From positions 1 through 64,000 of the forward strand of contig NZ_QZWH01000022.1 of the NCBI RefSeq assembly GCF_003601925.1: a stretch of DNA of 64,000 bases, given 5' to 3'. Below the pieces are notes generated by a model. It saw nothing but the letters and a program-made list of their open reading frames with translations, searched no databases and was not told the origin of the DNA. This document shows positions 45,857 to 57,779 of the stretch, one piece after another; within the stretch, counting starts at the first letter, position 1; every line of letters starts with the position of its first letter. Origin of the DNA: Buttiauxella izardii. GTDB lineage: Bacteria; Pseudomonadota; Gammaproteobacteria; Enterobacterales; Enterobacteriaceae. The translations under genes were made by a program, and so were the position numbers.

Positions 45857-47776
45857 ATGGGTAAAATTATTGGCATCGACTTGGGTACAACCAACTCTTG
45901 TATAGCAATTATGGATGGTACTACCGCTCGCGTTCTTGAAAACGCCGAGGGTGATCGCACCACTCCTTCAATCATTGCTTATACGCAGGATGGTGAGATT
46001 CTGGTTGGTCAGCCGGCTAAACGTCAGGCAGTGACTAACCCGCAGAACACATTGTTCGCGATCAAACGCCTGATTGGCCGTCGCTTCCAGGACGAAGAAG
46101 TGCAGCGTGATGAAGCTATCATGCCGTACAAAATCATTGCAGCCGACAACGGCGATGCGTGGATTGACGTTAAAGGTCAGAAAATGGCACCTCCGCAGAT
46201 CTCTGCTGAAGTGTTGAAGAAAATGAAGAAAACCGCTGAAGATTACCTGGGCGAACCAGTAACTGAAGCTGTTATCACCGTTCCTGCATACTTCAACGAT
46301 GCACAGCGTCAGGCAACTAAAGATGCTGGCCGTATCGCAGGTCTGGAAGTAAAACGTATCATCAACGAACCAACCGCAGCGGCTCTGGCCTACGGTCTGG
46401 ATAAAGAAGTTGGCAACCGTACTATCGCGGTTTACGACTTGGGTGGTGGTACTTTCGATATCTCTATTATCGAAATCGACGAAGTTGATGGCGAAAAAAC
46501 CTTCGAAGTTCTGGCAACCAACGGTGATACCCACCTCGGTGGTGAAGACTTCGATAGCCGTCTGATCAACTACTTAGTGGAAGAGTTCAAGAAAGATCAA
46601 GGTATCGATCTACGTAACGATCCACTGGCTATGCAGCGTCTGAAAGAAGCTGCTGAAAAAGCGAAAATTGAGCTGTCTTCTGCTCAGCAGACCGACGTGA
46701 ACCTGCCGTACATTACAGCAGACGCGACCGGTCCAAAACACATGAACATCAAAGTGACTCGTGCAAAACTGGAATCCCTGGTCGAAGACCTGGTCAACCG
46801 TTCTATCGAGCCGCTGAAAGTTGCACTGCAAGATGCTGGCCTGTCTGTATCTGATATCCAGGACGTTATCCTGGTTGGTGGTCAGACTCGTATGCCAATG
46901 GTTCAGAAGAAAGTGACTGAGTTCTTCGGTAAAGAACCACGTAAAGACGTGAACCCGGACGAAGCGGTTGCAATCGGTGCTGCTGTTCAGGGTGGTGTGC
47001 TTGCTGGTGATGTGACTGACGTACTGCTGCTGGACGTTACCCCGCTGTCTCTGGGTATCGAAACCATGGGCGGTGTGATGACTTCACTGATTAACAAAAA
47101 CACCACTATCCCGACTAAACATAGCCAGGTGTTCTCAACTGCTGAAGATAACCAGTCTGCGGTAACTATCCATGTTATCCAGGGTGAGCGTAAACGTGCA
47201 GCTGATAACAAATCTCTGGGTCAGTTCAACCTGGATGGTATCAGCCCAGCACCGCGCGGCATGCCGCAAGTTGAAGTCACCTTCGATATCGATGCTGATG
47301 GTATCTTGCACGTTTCCGCGAAAGACAAAAACAGCGGTAAAGAGCAGAAGATCACCATCAAGGCTTCTTCTGGTCTGAACGAAGAAGAGATCCAGAAAAT
47401 GGTTCGCGATGCAGAAGCTAACGCCGAAGCTGACCGTAAGTTCGAAGAACTGGTTCAGACTCGCAACCAGGGCGACCATTTGATGCACAGCACTCGCAAG
47501 CAGGTTGAAGAAGCAGGCGACAAACTGCCAGCTGATGACAAAACTGCAATCGAGTCTGCGCTGACAGCGCTGGAAACTTCTCTGAAAGGCGAAGACAAAG
47601 CTGACATCGAAGCGAAAATGCAGGAGCTGGCGCAAGTTTCTCAGAAACTGATGGAACTGGCTCAGGCACAGCATGCTGAACAGCAAGCTGGCAACGCGAC
47701 TGATGCTGGCAAATCTGCTGGCAAAGACGACGATGTTGTTGACGCTGAGTTCGAAGAAGTTAAAGACAAAAAATAA
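45857..47776 (+). CDS. dnaK: molecular chaperone DnaK (Hsp70)
   Basis: ATP-driven chaperone that folds and disaggregates proteins with DnaJ and GrpE and restrains sigma32. It has 639 aa. The nucleotide-binding domain starts [11 protein letters not shown] (residues 4-14), with [13 protein letters not shown] near 193 containing the autophosphorylation Thr and VGGQTRMP near 341. The linker [13 protein letters not shown] near 388 joins the substrate-binding domain. The C-terminal lid ends in [12 protein letters not shown], the EEV-containing tail. Confidence 0.99.
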   Translation: MGKIIGIDLGTTNSCIAIMDGTTARVLENAEGDRTTPSIIAYTQDGEILVGQPAKRQAVTNPQNTLFAIKRLIGRRFQDEEVQRDEAIMPYKIIAADNGDAWIDVKGQKMAPPQISAEVLKKMKKTAEDYLGEPVTEAVITVPAYFNDAQRQATKDAGRIAGLEVKRIINEPTAAALAYGLDKEVGNRTIAVYDLGGGTFDISIIEIDEVDGEKTFEVLATNGDTHLGGEDFDSRLINYLVEEFKKDQGIDLRNDPLAMQRLKEAAEKAKIELSSAQQTDVNLPYITADATGPKHMNIKVTRAKLESLVEDLVNRSIEPLKVALQDAGLSVSDIQDVILVGGQTRMPMVQKKVTEFFGKEPRKDVNPDEAVAIGAAVQGGVLAGDVTDVLLLDVTPLSLGIETMGGVMTSLINKNTTIPTKHSQVFSTAEDNQSAVTIHVIQGERKRAADNKSLGQFNLDGISPAPRGMPQVEVTFDIDADGILHVSAKDKNSGKEQKITIKASSGLNEEEIQKMVRDAEANAEADRKFEELVQTRNQGDHLMHSTRKQVEEAGDKLPADDKTAIESALTALETSLKGEDKADIEAKMQELAQVSQKLMELAQAQHAEQQAGNATDAGKSAGKDDDVVDAEFEEVKDKK

Positions 47777-47800
47777 TCGCCCTTTGAGCGGTTGGTAACT

Positions 47801-47836
47801 GGCACGGGCGTCGAGGTTTTCCTCTGCGCCCGTGCC
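47801..47836 (+). other. strong hairpin between dnaK and dnaJ
   Basis: GGCACGGGCG (47801-47810) pairs with CGCCCGTGCC (47827-47836), extended internally by GAGG/CCTC around a TTTT loop. No T-run follows. It probably lowers dnaJ relative to dnaK or stabilises the upstream mRNA. Confidence 0.8.
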
Positions 47837-47861
47837 CGCATGTTAGGGGCAGACAAAAAAG

Positions 47862-49001
47862 ATGGCGAAGAGAGACTATTACGAGGTTTTAGGCGTTCCG
47901 AAAAACGCGGAAGAGCGTGAAATCAAGAAAGCCTATAAACGCCTGGCAATGAAGTTCCACCCGGATCGTAATCAGGGTGACAAAGAAGCCGAAGGCAAAT
48001 TTAAAGAAATCAAAGAAGCCTACGAAATCCTGACCGACGACCAAAAACGTGCCGCATACGACCAATATGGTCATGCCGCGTTTGAGCAAGGCGGGATGGG
48101 CGGTGGCGGTCACGGCGGATTTGGCGGTGGCGGTGCTGACTTTGGCGATATCTTTGGCGACGTATTCGGTGACATCTTCGGTGGTGGCCGCCGTCAGCGT
48201 GCTTCCCGCGGGTCCGATTTGCGTTACAACATGGACTTAACGCTGGAAGAAGCGGTTCGTGGCGTCACCAAAGAGATCCGTATCCCAACGCTTGAAGAGT
48301 GTGGCGTTTGTCACGGTAGCGGCGCGAAAGCAGGCTCCAAGCCACAAACTTGCCCGACTTGTCATGGACAAGGCCAGGTGCAAATGCGTCAGGGCTTCTT
48401 CACGGTGCAGCAAAGCTGTCCACACTGCCAGGGTCGCGGTTCGATTATTAAAGATCCGTGCAACACCTGTCATGGCCATGGCCGTGTAGAGAAAACTAAA
48501 ACGTTGTCGGTAAAAATCCCGGCAGGCGTTGATACCGGCGACCGTATTCGTCTTGCAGGCGAAGGCGAAGCGGGCGAGCATGGCGCACCATCAGGTGATT
48601 TGTACGTTCAGGTTCAGGTTAAACAGCACCCGATCTTCGAGCGTGAAGGCAACAACCTGTATTGCGAAGTGCCAATTAACTTCGCGATGGCAGCGCTCGG
48701 CGGTGAAATTGAAGTCCCAACGCTTGATGGTCGTGTGAACCTGAAAGTGCCTGGCGAAACGCAAACGGGCAAATTGTTCAGAATGCGTGGCAGAGGGGTG
48801 AAATCCGTACGTGGTGGTGCTCAGGGCGACCTGCTATGCCGTGTGGTGGTGGAAACGCCAGTCAGCCTGAACGAAAAGCAGAAGCAGCTGCTGCGTGATT
48901 TGGCTGAAAGCTTTGGTGGGCCAAGCGGTGAAAAGAACAGTCCGCGTTCAAAGAGTTTCTTTGACGGCGTAAAAAAGTTCTTTGATGATTTGACTCGCTA
49001 A
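47862..49001 (+). CDS. dnaJ: chaperone protein DnaJ (Hsp40)
   Basis: Co-chaperone that delivers substrates and stimulates DnaK ATPase. It has 379 aa (376 in E. coli). J domain residues 1-70 contain the HPD motif in [10 protein letters not shown] Gly/Phe-rich stretch (about 75-110) follows. The zinc-binding region has four CxxCxGxG repeats ([32 protein letters not shown]; about 147-205). The C-terminal substrate-binding domain completes the protein. ATG 47862. Confidence 0.99.
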   Translation: MAKRDYYEVLGVPKNAEEREIKKAYKRLAMKFHPDRNQGDKEAEGKFKEIKEAYEILTDDQKRAAYDQYGHAAFEQGGMGGGGHGGFGGGGADFGDIFGDVFGDIFGGGRRQRASRGSDLRYNMDLTLEEAVRGVTKEIRIPTLEECGVCHGSGAKAGSKPQTCPTCHGQGQVQMRQGFFTVQQSCPHCQGRGSIIKDPCNTCHGHGRVEKTKTLSVKIPAGVDTGDRIRLAGEGEAGEHGAPSGDLYVQVQVKQHPIFEREGNNLYCEVPINFAMAALGGEIEVPTLDGRVNLKVPGETQTGKLFRMRGRGVKSVRGGAQGDLLCRVVVETPVSLNEKQKQLLRDLAESFGGPSGEKNSPRSKSFFDGVKKFFDDLTR

Positions 49002-49024
49002 ACGCAATTTCCCTTTAGCAGTAC

Positions 49025-49062
49025 AAAAGCCTGAATCGTTTGTTTTTGATTCAGGCTTTTTT
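49025..49062 (+). terminator. dnaKJ operon terminator
   Basis: AAAAGCCTGAATC (49025-49037) pairs with GATTCAGGCTTTT (49048-49060), a 13-bp stem with a T-tract. Confidence 0.95.
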
Positions 49063-49221
49063 ATTCCCTAAAAACGTATTAATTCTGCAAGTGATACGTT
49101 TCGTTATTTCCGATTGTTTGATGCTATATAATCTACTTTTCTCGATGTGTTAGACAGGCTATGCTTAATACATATTAATGCCCTAAATGATTTAAGGCAG
49201 TCGAAAAACCGGGATGACAGA

Positions 49222-50400
49222 ATGACAAAAAAACTAAAACACTTTTTCCATAGCGATGCCTCAAGCGGCATCTTTTTAATCCTTGCCGCTGTGCTGGCAA
49301 TGGTTCTTGCTAACCTGGGTTCCACCAGTGAGTTGTATCAATCGTTTTTGAACACGCCGGTCGAAGTGCGTATCGGTTCTCTGGATATCAGTAAAAACCT
49401 GCTGTTGTGGGTGAACGATGCACTGATGGCCATCTTCTTCCTGATGATTGGCCTGGAAGTAAAACGTGAAATGGTGAGCGGCTCGCTTGCCAGCATGCGT
49501 CAGGCCTCGTTCCCTGTGATTGCAGCGTTGGGCGGCATGGTTGTACCGGCGGCAATCTATTTGCTGTTTAACTTCCAGGACCCAATTACCCGTGAAGGTT
49601 GGGCGATTCCAGCGGCGACGGATATCGCTTTCGCACTGGGTATTCTGGCCTTGTTGGGCAACCGGGTTCCGGTCGCGCTGAAAGTGTTCCTGATGGCGCT
49701 GGCGATTATTGATGACCTGGGCGCGATTGTGATCATCGCCTTGTTCTACACCAGTGACCTTTCCATTCTGTCGCTGGCTGTTGCGGCGGGTGCCATCGCT
49801 GTTCTGGCATTACTGAATATCTGCAACGTTCGCCGCACCGGGTTGTATATTCTGGTGGGGGTCGTGTTGTGGACTGCGGTACTGAAATCGGGTGTCCACG
49901 CCACGCTTGCTGGCGTGATCATCGGTTTCCTGATCCCGCTTAAAGAGAAAGACGGTCGTTCCCCGGCAAAAGAACTGGAGCATGTGCTTCACCCTTGGGT
50001 CGCGTTCCTGATTCTGCCATTGTTCGCTTTTGCCAATGCGGGCGTGTCGTTAAGCGGCGTGACGTTTGCTGGTTTAACTTCGCTGTTGCCGATGGGGATT
50101 ATGGCGGGCCTGTTTATCGGTAAGCCACTGGGTATTAGCCTGTTCTGCTGGGCTGCCTTGAAATTTAAACTAGCAACCTTGCCTGAAGGGACAACGTGCA
50201 AGGAAATTATGGCGGTGGGCGTGCTGTGTGGCATCGGCTTTACGATGTCGATTTTCATCGCTTCTCTGGCGTTTGACGGCGCGGACCCGGCACTTATTAC
50301 CTGGGCGAAACTGGGTATACTGTTGGGGTCACTGCTTTCTGCGGTGGTGGGTTATTGCATGCTGAGAAGCCGTTTCAGCCCACAGTTAAAGCATCATTAA
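49222..50400 (+). CDS. nhaA: Na+/H+ antiporter NhaA
   Basis: Electrogenic inner-membrane antiporter exporting one sodium for two protons, active at alkaline pH. It has 392 aa and 12 helices. The ion-binding aspartate pair lies in [12 protein letters not shown] (Asp164/Asp165, one residue later than E. coli), with Asp134-type [11 protein letters not shown] and the Lys300-type region near GLFIGKPLG. The [11 protein letters not shown] motif is present. ATG 49222 gives the start [12 protein letters not shown]. NhaR is encoded downstream. Confidence 0.96.
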   Translation: MTKKLKHFFHSDASSGIFLILAAVLAMVLANLGSTSELYQSFLNTPVEVRIGSLDISKNLLLWVNDALMAIFFLMIGLEVKREMVSGSLASMRQASFPVIAALGGMVVPAAIYLLFNFQDPITREGWAIPAATDIAFALGILALLGNRVPVALKVFLMALAIIDDLGAIVIIALFYTSDLSILSLAVAAGAIAVLALLNICNVRRTGLYILVGVVLWTAVLKSGVHATLAGVIIGFLIPLKEKDGRSPAKELEHVLHPWVAFLILPLFAFANAGVSLSGVTFAGLTSLLPMGIMAGLFIGKPLGISLFCWAALKFKLATLPEGTTCKEIMAVGVLCGIGFTMSIFIASLAFDGADPALITWAKLGILLGSLLSAVVGYCMLRSRFSPQLKHH

Positions 50401-50407
50401 TATTCCA

Positions 50408-50432
50408 TTAACGGCTCCTCTGGAGCCGTTAA
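50408..50432 (+). other. hairpin between nhaA and nhaR
   Basis: TTAACGGCTCC (50408-50418) and its complement (50422-50432) form a perfect 11-bp stem with a 3-nt loop. No T-run follows, so it may allow nhaR read-through while stabilising nhaA mRNA. Confidence 0.65.
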
Positions 50433-50465
50433 TCAATGGATTGTTTATCAGGGAGAGAACAACAC

Positions 50466-51359
50466 ATGTCACACATCAATTACAACCATCTCTACTATTT
50501 CTGGCACGTCTGCAAAGAAGGTTCGGTGGTCGGTGCCGCAGAAGCTCTGTATCTGACACCGCAAACTATTACCGGCCAAATCAAAGCATTAGAAGAGCGC
50601 CTGCAAGGGAAACTCTTCCGTCGCCAGGGGCGTGGTCTGGTGCCTTCTGAGCTGGGCCAACTGGTATTTCGTTATGCGGACCGCATGTTCACGTTAAGCC
50701 AGGAGATGCTGGATATCGTCAACTACCGCAAAGAATCGAGCCTGCTGTTTGATGTCGGAATTGCGGATGCGTTATCAAAACGTCTGGTCAGCGGTGTGCT
50801 CGATGCAGCCGTTGTTGAAGATGAGCAAATCCATCTGCGCTGCTTTGAATCGACACACGAAATGCTGCTCGAACAATTGAGCCAACATAAGCTGGATATG
50901 ATTATCTCTGATTGCCCGATTGATTCGACTCAGCAAGAAGGGCTGTTCTCGGTGAAAATCGGCGAATGCGGGATTAGCTTCTGGAGCCAGAATCCGGTGC
51001 CTGATTTGCCATTCCCGGCCTGTCTGGAAACCCGACGCTTACTGATTCCAGGTCGTCGTTCAATGTTAGGGCGCAAAATCCTTAACTGGATTCATGGACA
51101 GGGGCTGAACGTTGAGATTCTCGGTGAGTTTGATGATGCGGCACTGATGAAAGCTTTTGGCGCGGCACATAATGCGATATTCGTCGCACCGACGCTTTAT
51201 GGCGAAGACACTTACAACGATGAGAATATTGTTGAAATCGGGCGCATTGAGAACGTGATGGAAGAGTATCACGCGATATTTGCCGAACGTATGATTCAGC
51301 ATCCGGCGGTGCAGCGCGTGTGTAACCGTGACTATTCGGCTCTGTTCAAAGAAGCCTGA
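50466..51359 (+). CDS. nhaR: LysR-type transcriptional activator NhaR
   Basis: Sodium-responsive activator of nhaA (and in E. coli of osmC and pgaABCD). It has 297 aa, with the N-terminal helix-turn-helix [20 protein letters not shown] (residues 13-32) followed by [16 protein letters not shown], then a periplasmic-binding-protein-like effector domain. ATG 50466 follows GGGAGAG and gives the family start [12 protein letters not shown]. Convergent with rpsT. Confidence 0.95.
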   Translation: MSHINYNHLYYFWHVCKEGSVVGAAEALYLTPQTITGQIKALEERLQGKLFRRQGRGLVPSELGQLVFRYADRMFTLSQEMLDIVNYRKESSLLFDVGIADALSKRLVSGVLDAAVVEDEQIHLRCFESTHEMLLEQLSQHKLDMIISDCPIDSTQQEGLFSVKIGECGISFWSQNPVPDLPFPACLETRRLLIPGRRSMLGRKILNWIHGQGLNVEILGEFDDAALMKAFGAAHNAIFVAPTLYGEDTYNDENIVEIGRIENVMEEYHAIFAERMIQHPAVQRVCNRDYSALFKEA

Positions 51360-51383
51360 TTCAGAAGCTCAAATTTTAGATAT

Positions 51384-51412
51384 AAAAAAACCGGCAGAAG
51401 CCGGTTTTTTTT
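51384..51412. terminator. bidirectional terminator between nhaR and rpsT
   Basis: An A7 run, ACCGGC, AGAA loop, GCCGGT and a T8 run make a strong symmetric terminator for both genes. Confidence 0.95.
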
Positions 51413-51434
51413 CAAGCTAACAACAAGTTGGCGA

Positions 51435-51719
<285 letters not shown>

Positions 51720-51745
51720 CTATGTGGACAATTCAAAGGCCGAGG

Positions 51746-51774
51746 AATATGCCCTCTTAGCCTTCTTTTGTCAA
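51746..51774 (-). promoter_or_regulatory. rpsT promoter
   Basis: On the minus strand a perfect TTGACA -35 (51769-51774) is 17 bp from CATATT (51746-51751), giving a leader of about 40 nt. E. coli rpsT has a second promoter further upstream; a TAGAAT at 51835-51840 could mark it. Confidence 0.7.
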
Positions 51775-51966
51775 TGGATTTGTGCAAATAAGCGCCGTTA
51801 AATTTCCGGTGCCTCTTACGTTGTGATGGCGCGGATTCTACCAGCTTCACCGCCATGAATACAGCCTTTAGCAACAAAAATCGTCCAGTGATGCGCATCT
51901 GCATAGAATCCTGACCCCAGCGCGATGAAATCCTTAACGCTTTATGTCAAAGGGGGCAATCGCTGG
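51775..51966. other. rpsT-ribF intergenic DNA without a gene
   Basis: The E. coli yaaY frame is not maintained here: similar nucleotides are recognisable around 51828-51900 but frames are interrupted by stops within about a dozen codons. I see only promoter-like elements. Confidence 0.5.
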
Positions 51967-51995
51967 TTAACCTTCACCGTGGTAATTGATATAAT
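51967..51995 (+). promoter_or_regulatory. promoter of the ribF-ileS-lspA-fkpB-ispH operon
   Basis: TTAACC (51967-51972), a 17-bp spacer and a perfect TATAAT (51990-51995) lie 30 bp before the ribF ATG. Confidence 0.7.
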
Positions 51996-52024
51996 CCGCC
52001 GATTTCCACTGTCTTGAGCCAGCC

Positions 52025-52957
52025 ATGAAGCTGATACGCGGCATACATAATTTACGCCAGAACCACCACGGTTGTGTTCTCACCATTGGTAATTTCGACG
52101 GTGTTCATCGAGGCCACAAGTCCCTGTTGAAAGGGCTGTGTGCAGAAGGACGTGCGCGCAATCTGCCGGTGATGGTCATGATTTTCGAGCCACAACCGCT
52201 TGAGCTGTTTGCGGGTGATAAAGCCCCAGCGCGTCTGACACGTCTGCGCGAAAAGCTGCGTTATCTGGCCGAGTGTGGAGTGGACTACGTATTGTGCGTG
52301 CGATTTGATCGCCGTTTTGCTGCGCTCACGGCGCAGAACTTCGTCAGCGATCTGCTGGTTGACCGCCTCGGGGTAAAATTCCTCGCGGTGGGTGATGATT
52401 TCCGCTTTGGTGCTGGTCGCCAGGGGGATTTCTTGTTATTACAGAAGGCGGGTCTGGAATATGGCTTTGACGTCACCAGTACGCAAACTTTCTGCGAAGG
52501 CGGCGTGCGCATTAGCAGCACTGCGGTGCGTCAGGCTTTGGCTGATGACGACTTAGCGCTGGCCGAAAGTTTACTGGGCCATCCGTTTATCATCTCCGGG
52601 CGCGTTGTCCACGGTGATGAACTTGGGAGAACCATTGGTTTCCCAACGGCGAATTTACCGCTGCGTCGCCAGGTTTCCCCGGTAAAAGGGGTGTTTGCGG
52701 TAGAAGTCGCAGGCCTGGGTGACAAACCCCTGCCAGGCGTTGCCAACATTGGCACGCGTCCTACTGTTGCGGGGATTCGCCAACAGTTAGAAGTCCATCT
52801 GCTGGACGTTGCAATGGACTTATATGGGCACCATATAGATGTGGTGCTGCGCAAGAAAATACGAAATGAACAACGGTTTGCTTCGCTTGATGAATTGAAA
52901 GCGCAAATCGCCAAAGATGTGGTAACCGCCCGCGAATTTTTTGGGTCTAATACCTGA
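52025..52957 (+). CDS. ribF: bifunctional riboflavin kinase / FAD synthetase
   Basis: Converts riboflavin to FMN and then FAD. It has 310 aa (313 in E. coli). The N-terminal nucleotidyltransferase has [16 protein letters not shown] (residues 21-36) and [14 protein letters not shown] near 122, and the [10 protein letters not shown] motif near 159. The C-terminal kinase has the GFPTANLPL metal/ATP motif near 206. First gene of a five-gene operon that leads into ileS. Confidence 0.97.
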   Translation: MKLIRGIHNLRQNHHGCVLTIGNFDGVHRGHKSLLKGLCAEGRARNLPVMVMIFEPQPLELFAGDKAPARLTRLREKLRYLAECGVDYVLCVRFDRRFAALTAQNFVSDLLVDRLGVKFLAVGDDFRFGAGRQGDFLLLQKAGLEYGFDVTSTQTFCEGGVRISSTAVRQALADDDLALAESLLGHPFIISGRVVHGDELGRTIGFPTANLPLRRQVSPVKGVFAVEVAGLGDKPLPGVANIGTRPTVAGIRQQLEVHLLDVAMDLYGHHIDVVLRKKIRNEQRFASLDELKAQIAKDVVTAREFFGSNT

Positions 52958-52998
52958 GCTGGCTTTCCTCAAAACCGAAATACGGAACCGAGAATCTA

Positions 52999-55815
52999 AT
53001 GAGTGACTTTAAATCTACCCTGAACTTACCGGAAACAGGGTTCCCGATGCGTGGCGATCTCGCTAAACGTGAACCGGGCATGCTGGCTCGCTGGAATGAT
53101 GATGACCTGTACGGCATCATCCGTAATGCAAAGAAAGGCAAAAAATCCTTCATTCTGCATGATGGCCCTCCATACGCGAACGGCAGCATTCACATTGGTC
53201 ACTCAGTAAACAAGATTCTGAAAGACATTATCGTGAAGTCCAAAGGGCTGAGCGGTTTTGACTCACCGTATGTTCCAGGTTGGGACTGCCACGGTCTGCC
53301 AATCGAGCTGAAAGTAGAGCAACTCATCGGCAAGCCGGGTGAGAAAGTGTCTGCGGCAGAATTCCGTGCAGCTTGCCGTAAATATGCGGCAGAGCAGGTT
53401 GACGGGCAGCGTGAAGACTTCATCCGTCTGGGTGTGTTGGGCGACTGGTCACGTCCGTACCTGACCATGGATTTCAAAACCGAAGCGAACATCATCCGCG
53501 CGCTGGGTAAAATTGTCGGTAATGGCCACCTGCATAAAGGCGCTAAGCCTGTGCACTGGTGCGTGGACTGCCGTTCAGCACTGGCTGAAGCAGAAGTTGA
53601 GTACTACGACAAAACGTCACCATCCATCTTCGTGAACTTTAAAGCCGTTGATGCTGACGTGGTCAAAGCGAAGTTTGGCGCAACACAAGTTAACGGCCCA
53701 GTTTCCATGGTTATCTGGACCACCACGCCGTGGACTTTGCCAGCAAACCGCGCCGTTTCTCTGAATGCCGAATTCGAATACGTGTTGGTTCAGGTTGATG
53801 GCCAGGCGCTGATCGTGGCTAAAGACTTGCTCGAAGGCGTAATGAAGAGCGCGGGCATCACCGAGTGGACAGTGCTTGGCGAAGCCAAAGGTGCTGACCT
53901 TGAGTTGACTCGCTACAAGCACCCATTCTTAGATTTCGACGTGCCAGCTATTCTTGGCGACCACGTTACGCTGGAAGCCGGTACCGGTGCGGTTCACACC
54001 GCAGGCGGCCACGGCCCTGACGACTACGTCATCAGCCAGAAATACAATCTTGAAATCGCCAACCCCGTTGGCCCGGACGGTTGCTACCTGCCTGGGACTT
54101 ACGAAGGTCTGGACGGCGTTCAGGTATTCAAAGCGAACGATCTCATCGTTAACATTCTGCGTGATAAAGGCGTTCTGCTGCACGTTGAAAAACTGCTGCA
54201 CAGCTACCCGCACTGCTGGCGTCACAAAACGCCAATCATCTTCCGTGCTACTCCGCAGTGGTTCATCAGCATGGATCAAAAAGGACTGCGCGCGCAGTCT
54301 CTGAAAGAGATCAAAGGCGTGCAGTGGATCCCTGACTGGGGCCAGGCGCGTATCGAATCGATGGTAGCGAACCGTCCGGACTGGTGTATCTCGCGTCAGC
54401 GTACATGGGGCGTGCCAATGTCCATGTTCGTGCACAAAGACACTGAAGAGCTGCACCCGCGCACGCTGGAGCTGATGGAAGAAGTTGCTAAACGCGTTGA
54501 GCAAGATGGTATTCAGGCGTGGTGGGATCTCGACCCGCGCGACATCATGGGCGACGACGCTGACAACTACACCAAAGTGCCAGACACTTTAGACGTGTGG
54601 TTTGACTCAGGTTCAACGCACTCTTCTGTTGTTGATGTGCGCCCTGAATTCAGCGGCCACGCGGCAGACATGTATCTGGAAGGTTCGGATCAGCACCGCG
54701 GCTGGTTCATGTCTTCACTGATGATTTCGACGGCGATGAAAGGCAAAGCGCCTTACCGCCAGGTACTGACTCACGGCTTCACCGTTGATGGTCAGGGCCG
54801 CAAAATGTCCAAATCCATCGGTAACACCGTTTCTCCGCAAGACGTGATGAACAAACTGGGTGCGGACATCCTGCGTCTGTGGGTGGCATCGACCGATTAC
54901 ACCGGCGAAATGGCAGTTTCTGACGAAATCCTGAAACGTGCTGCTGATGCTTATCGTCGTATCCGTAACACCGCGCGCTTCCTGCTGGCGAACCTGAACG
55001 GCTTCAACCCAGAAACCGATATGGTCAGCCCGGAAGAGATGGTGAAACTGGACCGTTGGGCAGTTGGCTGTGCGCAAGAAGCACAGGCCGATATCCTTGC
55101 AGCGTATGAGAACTACGATTTCCACGAAGTGGTGCAACGCCTGATGCGTTTCTGCTCCATCGAAATGGGCTCGTTCTATCTCGACATCATCAAAGACCGT
55201 CAGTACACCGCGAAGTCCGATGGCATTGCGCGTCGTAGCTGCCAGACCGCGCTGTTCCACATCGCAGAAGCGCTGGTTCGCTGGATGGCACCAATCATGT
55301 CCTTCACCGCTGACGAAATCTGGGCTTACCTGCCAGGTGACCGCGAGAAGTACGTGTTTACTGGCGAGTGGTACGAAGGTCTGTTCGGCCTGGCTGACAG
55401 CGAAACCATGAACAACGATTACTGGGACACCCTGTTAACCGTGCGTGGCGAAGTGAACAAAGTCATCGAACAAGCGCGTGCTGACAAGCGTGTGGGCGGT
55501 TCACTGGAAGCGGCAGTCACTCTGTACGCCGACAGCGATCTGGCTTCTAAGCTCAACAGCCTGGGCGAGGAATTACGATTTGTCCTGTTGACCTCCGGTG
55601 CTGAAGTTGCCGATTATGCGCAGGCTGGCGAAGACGCTCAACAGAGCGAAATCCTGAAAGGATTGAAAGTCGCCTTGCGTAAAGCCGACGGTGAGAAGTG
55701 CCCGCGTTGCTGGCATTACACCACCGACGTCGGTCAGGTAGCGGAACACGCAGAAATCTGCGGCCGCTGTGTCACCAACGTAGCCGGTGACGGCGAAAAG
55801 CGTAAATTTGCCTGA
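52999..55815 (+). CDS. ileS: isoleucyl-tRNA synthetase
   Basis: Class Ia synthetase charging tRNA-Ile with editing of Val. It has 938 aa, the E. coli length. HIGH motif is in [16 protein letters not shown] (about residues 58-73). The CP1 editing domain spans about 200-390 with [19 protein letters not shown] is in [12 protein letters not shown] near 602. A C-terminal zinc finger has CPRCWHY and CGRCVTNV (near 901-925). Its stop overlaps the lspA start (TGATG). Confidence 0.98.
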   Translation: MSDFKSTLNLPETGFPMRGDLAKREPGMLARWNDDDLYGIIRNAKKGKKSFILHDGPPYANGSIHIGHSVNKILKDIIVKSKGLSGFDSPYVPGWDCHGLPIELKVEQLIGKPGEKVSAAEFRAACRKYAAEQVDGQREDFIRLGVLGDWSRPYLTMDFKTEANIIRALGKIVGNGHLHKGAKPVHWCVDCRSALAEAEVEYYDKTSPSIFVNFKAVDADVVKAKFGATQVNGPVSMVIWTTTPWTLPANRAVSLNAEFEYVLVQVDGQALIVAKDLLEGVMKSAGITEWTVLGEAKGADLELTRYKHPFLDFDVPAILGDHVTLEAGTGAVHTAGGHGPDDYVISQKYNLEIANPVGPDGCYLPGTYEGLDGVQVFKANDLIVNILRDKGVLLHVEKLLHSYPHCWRHKTPIIFRATPQWFISMDQKGLRAQSLKEIKGVQWIPDWGQARIESMVANRPDWCISRQRTWGVPMSMFVHKDTEELHPRTLELMEEVAKRVEQDGIQAWWDLDPRDIMGDDADNYTKVPDTLDVWFDSGSTHSSVVDVRPEFSGHAADMYLEGSDQHRGWFMSSLMISTAMKGKAPYRQVLTHGFTVDGQGRKMSKSIGNTVSPQDVMNKLGADILRLWVASTDYTGEMAVSDEILKRAADAYRRIRNTARFLLANLNGFNPETDMVSPEEMVKLDRWAVGCAQEAQADILAAYENYDFHEVVQRLMRFCSIEMGSFYLDIIKDRQYTAKSDGIARRSCQTALFHIAEALVRWMAPIMSFTADEIWAYLPGDREKYVFTGEWYEGLFGLADSETMNNDYWDTLLTVRGEVNKVIEQARADKRVGGSLEAAVTLYADSDLASKLNSLGEELRFVLLTSGAEVADYAQAGEDAQQSEILKGLKVALRKADGEKCPRCWHYTTDVGQVAEHAEICGRCVTNVAGDGEKRKFA

Positions 55816-56321
55816 TGAGTAAATCGATAAGTTCGACCGGCCTGCGCTGGCTGTGGCTTGTAGTGGTGGTTCTGATTGTCGACTTGGGCAGCAAATACCT
55901 GATCCTCCAGCATTTCATGCTGGGGGACACCGTATCCCTGTTCCCGTCGCTGAATCTGCACTACGCCCGTAACTATGGTGCCGCGTTCAGTTTCCTGGCG
56001 GATAAAGGCGGCTGGCAGCGCTGGTTCTTCGCGGGTATCGCCATCGGTATCTGTGTGATTCTGGCGGTGCTGATGTACCGCGCTAAAGCCACGCAGAAGC
56101 TGCATAACATCGCCTATGCTTTAATCATTGGCGGCGCGCTCGGCAACCTGTTCGACCGTTTATGGCACGGCTTCGTGGTCGACATGATTGATTTCTATGT
56201 CGGCGACTGGCACTTCGCCACGTTTAACCTGGCCGATACGGCAATCTGTATCGGTGCGGCGCTGATTGTGCTGGAGGGATTCTTTGTCTCCTCCGACAAG
56301 CCCGCAAAAGAAAAAGGGTAA
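55815..56321 (+). CDS. lspA: prolipoprotein signal peptidase (SPase II)
   Basis: Inner-membrane aspartyl protease that removes signal peptides from diacylglyceryl-modified prolipoproteins; the target of globomycin. It has 168 aa and four helices. Catalytic aspartates lie in [13 protein letters not shown] and [13 protein letters not shown]. Also conserved are DLGSKYLI (helix 1) and [11 protein letters not shown]. Starts within the ileS stop codon; fkpB begins 3 bp after it ends. Confidence 0.97.
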   Translation: MSKSISSTGLRWLWLVVVVLIVDLGSKYLILQHFMLGDTVSLFPSLNLHYARNYGAAFSFLADKGGWQRWFFAGIAIGICVILAVLMYRAKATQKLHNIAYALIIGGALGNLFDRLWHGFVVDMIDFYVGDWHFATFNLADTAICIGAALIVLEGFFVSSDKPAKEKG

Positions 56322-56324
56322 CCC

Positions 56325-56795
56325 ATGGCTGAGTCTATCCAAGCCAATAGCAGAGTTTTGGTGCATTTCACGCTGAAACTTGAAGATGGCTCCACCGCCG
56401 AGTCGACCCGCAATAACGGCAAACCGGCACTCTTCACGCTGGGCGACGAAACACTGTCGCCAGGCATGGAAGACCAGCTAGTCGGCTTAAAAGCAGGGGA
56501 CAAAAAAGCGTTCTCTCTGGCACCGGAATCCGCGTTTGGTATTCCAAGCCCGGACATGATCCAGTATTTCTCGCGCCGTGAATTTATCGACGCGGGCGAA
56601 CCGGTTCCGGGTGCCATTATGCTGTTCACTGCAATGGATGGCAGCGAGATGCCAGGTGTTGTGCGTGAAGTTAACGGCGATTCCATCACCGTTGACTTTA
56701 ACCACCCACTCGCCGGGCAAACCATTCATTTTGATATCGAAGTACTGGAAATTGACCCGGTACTGGAGGCGTTGAATGCAGATCCTGTTGGCTAA
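56325..56795 (+). CDS. fkpB: FKBP-type peptidyl-prolyl isomerase FkpB (SlpA)
   Basis: Cytoplasmic isomerase and chaperone with an inserted IF (SlyD-like) domain in the FKBP fold. It has 156 aa against 149 in E. coli; the additional residues are a C-terminal LNADPVG tail. Key segments are [18 protein letters not shown] (residues 11-28), [27 protein letters not shown], and [20 protein letters not shown]. The 3' end overlaps ispH by 20 bp, so the tail extension may reflect the coupling. Confidence 0.95.
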   Translation: MAESIQANSRVLVHFTLKLEDGSTAESTRNNGKPALFTLGDETLSPGMEDQLVGLKAGDKKAFSLAPESAFGIPSPDMIQYFSRREFIDAGEPVPGAIMLFTAMDGSEMPGVVREVNGDSITVDFNHPLAGQTIHFDIEVLEIDPVLEALNADPVG

Positions 56796-57726
56796 CCCAC
56801 GCGGCTTTTGTGCCGGGGTCGACCGCGCTATCAGCATTGTTGAAAACGCGCTGGCGATTTACGGCGCACCGATTTACGTCCGTCACGAAGTGGTGCATAA
56901 CCGCTACGTGGTCGATAGCCTGCGCGAACGCGGGGCGATTTTCATCGAGCAAATCAGCGAAGTGCCAGACGGCGCAATCCTGATTTTCTCCGCACACGGG
57001 GTTTCCCAGGCGGTGCGTAACGAAGCCAAAGGCCGTGATTTAACGGTGTTTGATGCAACGTGCCCGCTGGTTACCAAAGTGCATATGGAAGTGGCTCGTG
57101 CCAGCCGCCGTGGTGAAGAATCCATTCTGATTGGCCACGCAGGCCACCCGGAAGTGGAAGGCACCATGGGCCAGTACAGCAACCCGAAAGGTGGCATGTA
57201 TCTGGTTGAATCACCGGAAGATGTCAGCAAGTTGGACGTCAAAAACGAAGGCAAACTTTCGTTTATGACGCAAACCACGCTCTCGGTTGATGACACCTCT
57301 GACGTGATTGACGCGCTGCGTAAACGTTTCCCGAAAATCATCGGCCCGCGTAAAGACGACATTTGCTACGCCACCACCAACCGTCAGGAAGCGGTGCGAG
57401 CACTGGCTGACGAAGCGGATGTGGTGTTGGTCGTTGGCTCGAAAAACTCGTCTAACTCCAACCGCCTGGCAGAGCTTGCCCAGCGCATGGGCAAATCCGC
57501 ATATCTGATTGATGATGCGGCGGATATCCAGGAAGAGTGGGTAACCGGTGCCGAATGTGTGGGTGTGACAGCAGGGGCGTCAGCGCCAGATATTCTGGTG
57601 CAAAACGTTCTGGCTCGCCTGCGTGAACTCGGCGGCAGCGAAGCCCGCGAGCTAGTCGGCCGCGAAGAAAACATTGTTTTCGAAGTGCCGCGTGAGCTGC
57701 GAGTGGATGTGAAAGAAGTCGAGTAA
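56776..57726 (+). CDS. ispH: HMBPP reductase IspH (LytB)
   Basis: Last enzyme of the MEP isoprenoid pathway, reducing HMBPP to IPP and DMAPP with a 4Fe-4S cluster. It has 316 aa, as in E. coli. Cluster ligands are Cys12 ([10 protein letters not shown]), Cys96 ([10 protein letters not shown]) and Cys197 ([11 protein letters not shown]); catalytic Glu126 lies in the [14 protein letters not shown] segment. The start is inside fkpB. Last gene of the ribF operon; a terminator follows. Confidence 0.98.
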   Translation: MQILLANPRGFCAGVDRAISIVENALAIYGAPIYVRHEVVHNRYVVDSLRERGAIFIEQISEVPDGAILIFSAHGVSQAVRNEAKGRDLTVFDATCPLVTKVHMEVARASRRGEESILIGHAGHPEVEGTMGQYSNPKGGMYLVESPEDVSKLDVKNEGKLSFMTQTTLSVDDTSDVIDALRKRFPKIIGPRKDDICYATTNRQEAVRALADEADVVLVVGSKNSSNSNRLAELAQRMGKSAYLIDDAADIQEEWVTGAECVGVTAGASAPDILVQNVLARLRELGGSEARELVGREENIVFEVPRELRVDVKEVE

Positions 57727-57749
57727 GCTCGCACTTTGGAATGAATGAA

Positions 57750-57775
57750 ATGGGGAGCTTAGGCTCCCCATTTTT
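57750..57775. terminator. bidirectional terminator after ispH
   Basis: TGGGGAGC (57751-57758), loop TTAG and GCTCCCCA (57763-57770), with A-run before and T5 after, lies between ispH and the convergent SDR gene. It marks the boundary between core genes and the accessory operon. Confidence 0.92.
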
Positions 57776-57779
57776 ACAC

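Noticed and set aside
49002-49221. hokC/sokC toxin-antitoxin remnant between dnaJ and nhaA
   Set aside because: The interval holds only the dnaJ terminator and an AT-rich nhaA upstream region; no Hok-like peptide is encoded.
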